A DNA stretch of 17,537 nucleotides. Source: Candidatus Daviesbacteria bacterium. Lineage in GTDB: Bacteria; Patescibacteriota; Microgenomatia; Daviesbacterales; UBA10151. Under the pieces are notes generated by a model. That model was not told the DNA's origin, ran no database searches, and was given only the letters and a program-made list of their open reading frames with translations. The position numbers and the translations under genes are program-made. Of the stretch, positions 12,298-17,537 are shown piece after piece (the first letter of the stretch is position 1; the number at the start of each line of letters is the position of its first letter). Where the stretch lies: positions 1 through 17,537 of the forward strand of contig JACPEZ010000027.1 in NCBI GenBank assembly GCA_016183225.1, written 5' to 3'.

Positions 12298-13284
12298 ATG
12301 AAAGCAACAGCCATTGCGCCATCAAATATAGCTTTTACCAAATACTGGGGCCGCAAAGATGAAATTTTAAGGCTACCTGCCAATGGAAGCATTTCCATGT
12401 GTCTTTCAGACCTACTAACCACCACCACTGTGGAATTTTCTCCAGATTATAAACAGGATGAGGTAACTATCAATGGTGGGGGGCTGGAAGAAGATGAAGC
12501 CCAAAGAGTTATCAAACATCTGGATAGGGTCAGGAGTTTAGCAGGAATTGATACTAGGGCTAAGGTGGTATCAGAAAATAATTTCCCTTCAGGCACCGGG
12601 CTCTCCTCCTCTGCTTCAGGTTTTGCAGCTTTAACTTTCGCAGCTTCAAAAGCTGCAGGTCTAGATCTATCAGAAAAAGAACTCTCTATTCTTGCCAGAC
12701 AAGGATCCGGTTCTGCTTGCAGATCAATCCCTTCAGGTTTTGTGGAATGGCTGGATGGTGACAGCTCGGAAACATCATATTCCGTGCAAATTTTTCCACC
12801 AAATTATTGGAAAATTGCCGATGTGGTGGCAGTTGTAAGTACAGATAAAAAGGAAGTTTCAACTTCTGTTGGTCAACAATCGGCCCAATCTTCCCCTTTT
12901 ATGGAAGTTAGATTATCTAATATGAGAGAAAAAAATGAGAGAATTAAAAAATTAATTGCAGATAAAAACTTTGAAGAATTTGGAGAGCTAGTAGAAGCAG
13001 AAGCATTAGAGCTACATAGCATCATGCTGACCCAAAGACCTGCTTTAATTTATTGGACGCCCGGAACTTTAACTATTATGAAATTATGTGGTCGCTGGAG
13101 AGCAGAGGGGTTAGAGGTTTACTTCACCATCAATACCGGCCAAGATATTCATTTAATTTGTGAGGCTGAAAATATAGATAAAGTAAAGGGGAAATTAAAA
13201 GAATTAGAAGAAGTTAAAGATATTATTGTTAATTTCCCAGGAGAAGGAACGAGGCTTTTAAAAAATCATCTATTCAATGGGTAG
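12298..13284 (+). CDS. mvaD: Diphosphomevalonate decarboxylase homologue with Asn at the catalytic Asp position
   Basis: The 328-residue protein is full length for the family that phosphorylates and decarboxylates (di)phosphomevalonate to IPP or IP. It has APSNIAFTKYWGRKDE with the conserved Lys15, LPANGSISM, the ATP loop FPSGTGLSSSASGFAAL (96-112), and GSGSACRSI with the conserved Arg142. The last motif, normally YFTxDAGPN, reads YFTINTGQD (275-283). The Asp that is general base for decarboxylation is thus Asn279, while an Asp appears at 283 where Asn is usual. This may be a lineage-specific form, a phosphomevalonate decarboxylase, or an enzyme that only phosphorylates. No separate isopentenyl phosphate kinase gene is seen. 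The ATG directly follows a heptamer arm. The 3' end is duplicated at 15885-15959. Confidence 0.85.
   Translation: MKATAIAPSNIAFTKYWGRKDEILRLPANGSISMCLSDLLTTTTVEFSPDYKQDEVTINGGGLEEDEAQRVIKHLDRVRSLAGIDTRAKVVSENNFPSGTGLSSSASGFAALTFAASKAAGLDLSEKELSILARQGSGSACRSIPSGFVEWLDGDSSETSYSVQIFPPNYWKIADVVAVVSTDKKEVSTSVGQQSAQSSPFMEVRLSNMREKNERIKKLIADKNFEEFGELVEAEALELHSIMLTQRPALIYWTPGTLTIMKLCGRWRAEGLEVYFTINTGQDIHLICEAENIDKVKGKLKELEEVKDIIVNFPGEGTRLLKNHLFNG
13204..13247 (+). repeat. Left copy of a 44-bp direct repeat at the 3' end of mvaD
   Basis: It matches 15885-15928 at 42 of 44 positions by eye and encodes LEEVKDIIVNFPGEG. Beyond 13247 the two copies diverge strongly in DNA but still encode similar protein. 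This is the pattern expected where an element has inserted into the end of a gene and restored it. Confidence 0.65.
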
Positions 13285-13432
13285 TTTGAGAAACTCAGGA
13301 GGTTTTCCATCAATATATTCATTTTAGCAGTTTTTTCAGGTCTTCAACAGTCAGATTAACTGGTTTTAATATGCCTTGCAGAAGAGTGCCTTAGAAAATC
13401 TAAGCCTGCAGTCTCTATCTTGAGATAACTTT

Positions 13433-13906
13433 TCACTTATTCTGAGCAACTAAAAAATATTTTTGATTTGGCTGTGTTAAGACCTGAATAACATCAAAGG
13501 CTGATTTCTTCATATTTTTAGAAGTTAAGGATTGCAAAGAGACCCAACGAGCTCCTTTTTTAACTTTATTAGAACTTTTCTTGACTTTTATCACTTCGAA
13601 GAAATTTTGAAAAGAATGGAAAACTTTACCAGTTGGAGAAAGATAAAATGACTCCCGTTCTAGGAGAAATCTTTGGGGTTCAATCTCTAGTCCTGCTTCT
13701 TCTTTAAACTCTCGCTTGAGTCCTTCATATAATGTTTCTCCCACGTCAACAGAACCTCCTGGAAATTCCCATAATGGCAGATATGTCTTAACCAATAAAA
13801 CAGAATCATTTTCTTTTAGAACCCCATAAACGCTAACCCTAAGTATTATTTTTTTAACATCAACTACGACATTTTTACCATCTTGTGTTTCGCAACTAAT
13901 ACGCAT
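13433..13906 (-). CDS. Nudix hydrolase
   Basis: With the ATG at 13906 the protein has 157 residues. The Nudix box is perfect (G51 to L73: GSVDVGETLYEG, then LKREFKEEAGL), which binds the metal and cleaves a nucleoside diphosphate linked to another group. The preceding LPLWEFPGG and the N-terminal VYGVLKENDSVLLVK are typical of MutT/ADP-ribose-like members. The substrate is unknown. A TTG at 13930 would add eight residues and overlap the radical SAM gene; the ATG gives a gap of 4 nt after that gene's stop and the more natural MRISCETQDG beginning. It is co-transcribed with the radical SAM gene. It lacks the features of IPP isomerase and is not likely to belong to the mevalonate pathway. Confidence 0.85.
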   Translation of the reverse strand: MRISCETQDGKNVVVDVKKIILRVSVYGVLKENDSVLLVKTYLPLWEFPGGSVDVGETLYEGLKREFKEEAGLEIEPQRFLLERESFYLSPTGKVFHSFQNFFEVIKVKKSSNKVKKGARWVSLQSLTSKNMKKSAFDVIQVLTQPNQKYFLVAQNK

Positions 13907-13910
13907 AAAT

Positions 13911-15275
13911 TTATATCTCGTTGGTATCAAAAACTTTTCTTCTTGATCTGCTTAAATCTAATGGTGCTTTGCCTTTTAGGTGTGCCTCCAATGAAGGAAG
14001 TTCTAGCTTAGCCAAGAGTGAATCCATAGTATTATCATCTTTAATATCGAAATCACGTTGTCTTACGATATGTTGTAATAAACTCGCATGTTCCCTATTA
14101 CCCCTAATCAAGACTATACTTGTTAAATAATAAAGTGGATCTGAAATATCAAAACCTATATTAGGTCTAACAGATCTTCTTAGAAGATTTAACTCTTGTA
14201 CGCAATCAGCCCAGTATCGGGCAGGTTCATGACTTACCCCAGTACCTAGATGCGGTATAAAAGGGGTACATTTAATACTAATCTTTCCATCATCTCCTAC
14301 AGTATCAGCTATAGAATTCACTAGATCTATCGTTTCAACACTGTCTTCCGTGGCAGTGTTTGGATAACCTAAAATTAAATAAAAACCTAAATTTCTAAAA
14401 CCAGATGCTTTGAGAATATCTACCTTCTCTACTGCAGCTTTTCTAGTTAAAGGTTTTCTCATTTCCGAAAGAACTCTGGCGCTTCCTGTTTCAAGTCCAA
14501 AGTATAACTGAACATCAGTATCTTTTTCGGCACCAATAGTATGTCTGGGTTTAAGCTTAAATAAGTCATCAGATCTCTTTTGGTCTATATCAATCAAATT
14601 CATCGATCCTAGGTATATTTCTGCCTCTGATTTATCTAAAACATCTACTAGTTCATCCAGATATTCATACTGTAAAATACTTGCCGAGTGTACTAGAATT
14701 CTTCTTGGTTCTTCTCTTGCAATTATTCTTCTGATTTCTTCTAAATCGTAATTTTTAACTCTACCGTCATTTTGTAATCTTAGTTGACAGAAAGTACATT
14801 TATATTTACAACTTTCAGTAGGCATGATCGAAGTGATGTAATCAGTTCTTGCCCAGACAGGATTAGGTGGTGACCATGCTCTTGCTTCTACACCAGTTTT
14901 CTGAGAAAGAAGTCCTACTAAATCTCCTTCCGTAAATGTTACATAGTCAACTGTATCCTTAACTGGGAGAGGGTTATATGCGCCAGTACCACCAGCTATA
15001 GTTATGAAAGGATTCTGTTTTTTGTCTAAGCTATATCCTGAATTACGAAGAGTTCTAAACAGATCTATAAAGCCCAATGTGCTATAAAAATTTGCTATTA
15101 GAATATCTGCTCTTTCAAGGCTACTTGGGTTATCTATATAGACTGGATCGACATTCATATCAGGGAAAGCTTGCGACAAGACGCCTTTTATTGATTCATA
15201 CCCTAGAGGTGGAACTTGTGTTTTTTCAGATACGGGCACTAAGATAGAAATATTATTGTGCTGTCTTTCTTTCAT
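13911..15275 (-). CDS. Radical SAM protein with an N-terminal B12-binding-like domain
   Basis: The 454-residue protein carries the radical SAM cluster motif CxxxCxxC at Cys156, Cys160 and Cys163 (ESCKYKCTFCQ). Before it, residues 1-130 resemble the Rossmann domain of the B12-binding radical SAM group, with ITIAGGTGAYNPLPVKD where family members have GGPHA-type motifs, though no DxHxxG cobalamin-binding motif is visible. After the cluster come LVHSASILQYEYLDELVD, YLGSMNL, VQLYFGLETGSARVL (GLET motif) and YLILGYPNTATEDS, the usual barrel. The C-terminal third is unfamiliar. The reaction is unknown. The gene is paired with the Nudix gene and lies in the putative insertion. The ATG at 15275 has no Shine-Dalgarno. 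Confidence 0.8.
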   Translation of the reverse strand: MKERQHNNISILVPVSEKTQVPPLGYESIKGVLSQAFPDMNVDPVYIDNPSSLERADILIANFYSTLGFIDLFRTLRNSGYSLDKKQNPFITIAGGTGAYNPLPVKDTVDYVTFTEGDLVGLLSQKTGVEARAWSPPNPVWARTDYITSIMPTESCKYKCTFCQLRLQNDGRVKNYDLEEIRRIIAREEPRRILVHSASILQYEYLDELVDVLDKSEAEIYLGSMNLIDIDQKRSDDLFKLKPRHTIGAEKDTDVQLYFGLETGSARVLSEMRKPLTRKAAVEKVDILKASGFRNLGFYLILGYPNTATEDSVETIDLVNSIADTVGDDGKISIKCTPFIPHLGTGVSHEPARYWADCVQELNLLRRSVRPNIGFDISDPLYYLTSIVLIRGNREHASLLQHIVRQRDFDIKDDNTMDSLLAKLELPSLEAHLKGKAPLDLSRSRRKVFDTNEI

Positions 15276-15344
15276 TTTTACAGATTAATCAGTTTAATTT
15301 TAGTAAATTTATGCCAATAAAGCAACTTTTTTTCTGCGAGGTGG

Positions 15345-15350
15345 TATACT
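15345..15350 (+). promoter_or_regulatory. -10 box TATACT of the broken nucleotidyltransferase gene
   Basis: TATACT ends 6 nt before the ATG at 15357, the same leaderless layout as at 3999. No clear -35 box was found. Confidence 0.4.
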
Positions 15351-15356
15351 ACCTTT

Positions 15357-15523
15357 ATGACACAAGTACAAATTCAGGATCAAATTGACTCAATTAAAGA
15401 TCAGTTAGTTAAAAATATAAGCCTCAAAAGATTATACTTTTTGATTCAGCTGTAACAGGAACAATGACTCCTGATTCTGATTTAGATTTTCTAGTCGAAA
15501 GCACTAGTCACAGTTTTATTTAA
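15357..15523 (+). pseudogene. Nucleotidyltransferase (MNT-type) gene remnant, frameshifted and truncated
   Basis: The start gives MTQVQIQDQIDSIKDQLVKN, then the frame fails. One base fewer in the A-run near 15415 would explain it: the shifted frame reads KYKPQKIILFDSAVTGTMTP and DSDLDFLVE, the GSxxxG...SDxDLxV motif of minimal nucleotidyltransferases, with Asp in place of the first Gly. It then ends in STSHSFI at 15521-15523, so the third catalytic Asp and the whole C-terminal half are lost. Such proteins usually act with a HEPN partner as a toxin-antitoxin pair; no HEPN gene is seen here. The gene is not functional. Confidence 0.7.
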
Positions 15524-15588
15524 CCATACCTAATTTATAAGTTAAGCTTTAACTGTGTAAAAATTTCAAATCTTCTAAAAACCAGAAG

Positions 15589-15828
15589 TTATCTCACTCT
15601 GTGTGCTACCACTGAAGAATTAGAGAATATATCTTCTCTCACCTTTATAGGTAAAGCTTGAGTAGATTGTTTGAGAAACTCTGACGCATCTAAAATCTCA
15701 ATTAAAACAGCTTCCCTTTTTGGAGAAAAGTGTACTATTAAATCACCTGATTGCTCTGCATAATCAATCGGCTTTCTGTTTAATTCTATCATTAAAACAT
15801 CATCTTTTTTACTGTATTTAAACTTCAT
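15589..15828 (-). CDS. DUF2283 family protein
   Basis: The 79-residue protein fits DUF2283: MKFKYSKKDDVLMIELN (beta hairpin with the Asp-Val-Leu centre), then GDLIVHFSPKREAVLIEILDASEFL, the closing strand with the family's IEIL(D/N)AS motif. The C-terminal 25 residues are variable. DUF2283 genes often follow a DUF4258 or RelE-like gene in presumed toxin-antitoxin pairs, but no partner is present upstream. AAAGGAAG lies eight nt before the ATG, the best Shine-Dalgarno in this part of the window. Confidence 0.75.
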   Translation of the reverse strand: MKFKYSKKDDVLMIELNRKPIDYAEQSGDLIVHFSPKREAVLIEILDASEFLKQSTQALPIKVREDIFSNSSVVAHRVR

Positions 15829-15884
15829 TAGTAATACTTCCTTTCTCCGCCGGGTAGAATGTTATTACTTTAATTATCTAATAG

Positions 15885-15928
15885 TTAGAAGAAGTTAAAG
15901 ATGTTATTGTTAATTTCCCAGGCGAAGG
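15885..15928 (+). repeat. Right copy of the 44-bp direct repeat
   Basis: It differs from 13204-13247 at two positions (A to G and A to C). It is the start of the mvaD 3'-end remnant. Confidence 0.65.
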
Positions 15929-15959
15929 GGCCCGCTTATCGCAAAACCACCTATTCTAA
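15885..15959 (+). pseudogene. mvaD: Detached 3' end of a second mvaD allele
   Basis: The frame reads LEEVKDVIVNFPGEGARLSQ then NHLF and a TAA at 15957-15959. It matches the last residues of the intact protein (LEEVKDIIVNFPGEGTRLLK, then NHLFNG). The codons for the last ten residues differ at many positions, so this is not a recent copy. It is most simply the original gene end, displaced by the segment 13248-15884. Confidence 0.75.
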
Positions 15960-16083
15960 AACCCCCCGAATAACTTCTGCTCCATCTTCTGCCACCTCTC
16001 CGGCTTCTCCTGCCAGAGCTTAGCAAAAGCTCTTTCGAGCTAAATTCTTTAATAAGAGTGTTTTCAGATTCTTTGAAGGGCAT
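15956..16083 (-). pseudogene. Remnant of an unrecognised gene
   Basis: On the minus strand MPFKESENTLIKEF (16083-16042) is followed, one base out of frame, by LERAFAKLWQEKPERWQKME then QKLFGGF and a TAG at 15958-15956. Both pieces have natural protein composition with a Trp/Lys/Glu-rich helical end, so a frameshifted C-terminal fragment is likely. I do not recognise the family. Its end overlaps the end of the mvaD remnant, suggesting that this gene once stood convergent to mvaD. Confidence 0.35.
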
Positions 16084-16116
16084 GATGATAAATGTTACAG
16101 AAAAAACTCTTTTTCG

Positions 16117-16668
16117 TCAAGGCAGTTTGCCTTTTAAAGGCTTTGCTGCTTCAATTGCCCAAGGAGTGTATTTTTGAGGAGATTTATTAATATCTTCAAA
16201 GAAGTCTTCTTTTTTAACCCATTTATACTCATAACCAACAGCAGGATTTAACTTAATCTCTCCGTTATATTCCCCAATTAATAAATGATCATGCTCGTTT
16301 TCACAAAGATTTCCTATTTGGGCAAAGTAATTAAAACTGCCTAAGTTTTTTAGACTGATATTATCTCTTTTCGTCAGAAAATAGTCAACGTCTATATCAT
16401 ACTCATATTTTAAAGCTCTTAATGTTGCTTGTTCCAAGCTTTCATCTGTTCCATCTTCTAAATGTAAAGGGTGAGTTGAGGCTGTAAAATCCCAAATATT
16501 ATCAAATACTTTATGCTTTCTTCTTTGAAGCAAAACTTCACCTTTATTATTGTAGATTAAAACAGTAATGGCCAAATGCCTTTTCCCATTACCTGTATGC
16601 CCCTCATCCTTTGGGATATATTCTAAAAAATTTCCCTGGTCGTCTACTGCCAGAATTATTTGACCCAT
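16117..16668 (-). CDS. Isopentenyl diphosphate isomerase type I-like Nudix protein, active-site Cys replaced
   Basis: The type I isomerase interconverts IPP and DMAPP. The 183-residue protein has the type I layout: RHLAITVLIYNNKGEVLLQR (30-49), then the segment before the Nudix helix, and CENEHDHLLIGEY (122-134) whose Glu123 and Glu125 match the catalytic ExE. The active-site Cys, normally in a (V/C)C(G/S)HP motif, is Ser64 here (FTASTHPL); the His and Pro are kept. Mutation of this Cys is known to impair the E. coli enzyme strongly. It could still be a slow isomerase or a Nudix hydrolase of the same branch. Its place beside the mevalonate genes favours the isomerase role. The ATG follows the TAG of the ZIP gene without a gap, so the two are translated from one message. 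Confidence 0.7.
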   Translation of the reverse strand: MGQIILAVDDQGNFLEYIPKDEGHTGNGKRHLAITVLIYNNKGEVLLQRRKHKVFDNIWDFTASTHPLHLEDGTDESLEQATLRALKYEYDIDVDYFLTKRDNISLKNLGSFNYFAQIGNLCENEHDHLLIGEYNGEIKLNPAVGYEYKWVKKEDFFEDINKSPQKYTPWAIEAAKPLKGKLP

Positions 16669-17412
16669 CTAAATACTGCCTTCCAAAGCTGAAATGGCCA
16701 AATATACTACCAGTACTCCAATAAACAGCATAACCGACTCCCAAAAAGCTACTTTTTGATTTTCCTTATTGTGTATTTCAGGAATTAAATTGGCCAAAGC
16801 AATATAAATAAAAAATCCTGCTGTGACTGCCAGTAGAACCGGCAGAAGATTTCCTATTCGCTCTCCCATCGCAAATGTCGCCACTGCTCCTGCCACAGCA
16901 GTTAGGGAACTGTACAAATTTATCCAAAGAACTTTTTTTCTGGTTAAACCCTTTGATAAAAGTAATCCAAAATCGCCGATTTCCTGCGGGATCTCATGGG
17001 CGGCCACAGCCAAAGCAGTCACCATCCCCAAAGGGATACTGATTAAAAAAGTGGCGGCTATAGCCACTCCGTCAATAAAATTATGGATGCTGTCACCGAT
17101 CACAATCAAAGGCACCACCTGTTTATTGTCTCCCGCGTGGTGGCCGTGATGATGAATAAACCGCTCCAGCAGAAAAAAGGCCAAAATCCCCAATAGCGTC
17201 CATAAAAATATATTTGTTTCTTCTCCCATTTCCATACTCTCCGGCAACAGATCAAAAAAAGCTGCTGAAAGTAGCGCTCCGGCTGCAAAAGCTGTCAGGT
17301 AATGAGAAATCTTCAAAGCAAATTTTTCCTTAAGCAAGAGTAACACCCCGCCAATTAAAGAAACCACAGAACCTATGAGAGTAAAAAGTAAAATATAGGC
17401 TAGGATATTCAT
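16669..17412 (-). CDS. ZIP family divalent metal transporter
   Basis: The 247-residue protein has about seven to eight hydrophobic helices. It carries the ZIP metal-site motifs HNFIDGVAIA (110-119) and HEIPQEIGDF (139-148) in two neighbouring helices, and a His-rich cytoplasmic loop (HHHGHH, 87-92) between helices 3 and 4. ZIP proteins move zinc, iron or related ions into the cytoplasm; the exact metal cannot be told. The inner-membrane location is clear from the helices. It is coupled upstream to a 41-residue ORF (ATGA overlap) and downstream to the isomerase-like gene (TAGATG). Type I IPP isomerases need zinc and magnesium, which may or may not explain the linkage. Confidence 0.9.
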   Translation of the reverse strand: MNILAYILLFTLIGSVVSLIGGVLLLLKEKFALKISHYLTAFAAGALLSAAFFDLLPESMEMGEETNIFLWTLLGILAFFLLERFIHHHGHHAGDNKQVVPLIVIGDSIHNFIDGVAIAATFLISIPLGMVTALAVAAHEIPQEIGDFGLLLSKGLTRKKVLWINLYSSLTAVAGAVATFAMGERIGNLLPVLLAVTAGFFIYIALANLIPEIHNKENQKVAFWESVMLFIGVLVVYLAISALEGSI

Positions 17413-17534
17413 TCAGCTGTTTTTTCCGGACCCTGATCCCGGTGGCTATCAATAAAATCACTTATTCTTTTTTCATCAAACTGGTCAAGTTTATCAATCC
17501 AATTCCAGGCGGAAAGAGTAATTTTTGTATCCAT
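17409..17534 (-). CDS. Small ORF (41 residues) translationally coupled to the ZIP gene
   Basis: The ORF reads MDTKITLSAWNWIDKLDQFD then EKRISDFIDSHRDQGPEKTAE and ends in an ATGA overlap with the ZIP start, which is the main sign that it is real. The sequence is amphipathic and charged. It begins three bases from the window edge, so it could be the C-terminal end of a longer protein whose start lies outside. I do not recognise a family. Confidence 0.5.
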   Translation of the reverse strand: MDTKITLSAWNWIDKLDQFDEKRISDFIDSHRDQGPEKTAE

Positions 17535-17537
17535 TTG

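Larger units (their letters stand above)
13204..15959. mobile_element. Putative 2.6-kb insertion in the 3' end of mvaD
   Basis: The segment between the two copies of the mvaD 3' end carries a Nudix gene, a radical SAM gene, a broken nucleotidyltransferase gene and a DUF2283 gene. None belongs to isoprenoid synthesis, whereas both flanks do. No integrase or transposase is present, so it is either a decayed element, the product of recombination between strains, or an insertion moved in trans. Confidence 0.4.

Noticed and set aside
13319..13385. A minus-strand gene remnant ending GILKPVNLTVEDLKKLLK
   Set aside because: The stretch is about 20 codons with no start and no family I recognise; it may be real but cannot be supported.
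16117..16140. Rho-independent terminator (AAGGCA-loop-TGCCTT) after the isomerase-like gene
   Set aside because: The stem is only six base pairs, lies in the last codons, and the T-run on the proper strand comes too late.

Overview
The window reads as a Candidate Phyla Radiation (Patescibacteria) genome, most like the Microgenomates. Supporting signs are the secreted Fn3-like and SdrD-like surface protein, decayed four-helix-bundle S23 genes, short tightly packed genes, several start codons with no Shine-Dalgarno but a -10 box 6-9 nt upstream, and standard use of TGA as stop. The placement is by pattern recognition only.

Layout. 1-2005 (+): the 3' part of a surface-protein gene broken by an in-frame stop, then a small secreted protein. 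2014-2357: a decayed S23 gene between two heptamer repeat arms. 2359-3952 (-): undecaprenyl diphosphate synthase and a polyprenyl diphosphate synthase. 3999-5552: a histidine phosphatase facing a RelE/Phd toxin-antitoxin pair and a HAD-like protein. 5617-13284 (+): the mevalonate gene run: class I HMG-CoA reductase, archaeal-type HMG-CoA synthase, SCP2-type thiolase, DUF35 protein, mevalonate kinase, a DUF5678/retropepsin pair, a second GHMP kinase (probable phosphomevalonate kinase), a decayed S23 gene, and a diphosphomevalonate decarboxylase homologue. 13285-15960: a likely insertion carrying a Nudix and a radical SAM gene, a dead nucleotidyltransferase and a DUF2283 gene. It is bracketed by a duplicated 3' end of the decarboxylase gene. 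16117-17534 (-): IPP isomerase-like Nudix protein, ZIP metal transporter and a 41-residue ORF.

Together the genes could take acetyl-CoA to undecaprenyl diphosphate: thiolase, HMG-CoA synthase (with DUF35) and reductase make mevalonate; two kinases and the decarboxylase homologue make IPP; the isomerase homologue makes DMAPP; the two prenyl synthases elongate. The upper half is archaeal in type, the lower half bacterial. Two late enzymes carry unexpected residues at catalytic positions (Asn for Asp in the decarboxylase, Ser for Cys in the isomerase).

The most unusual feature is a family of 7-bp repeats with the shared form NNN-W-CT-W (W = A or T) and a triplet that differs by locus. They form opposed arms around both S23 genes, fill three spacers without an S23 gene almost from stop codon to start codon, and occur inside two enzyme genes without breaking the frame. 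Two unrelated palindromic repeats are also carried in frame in the thiolase and mevalonate kinase genes.
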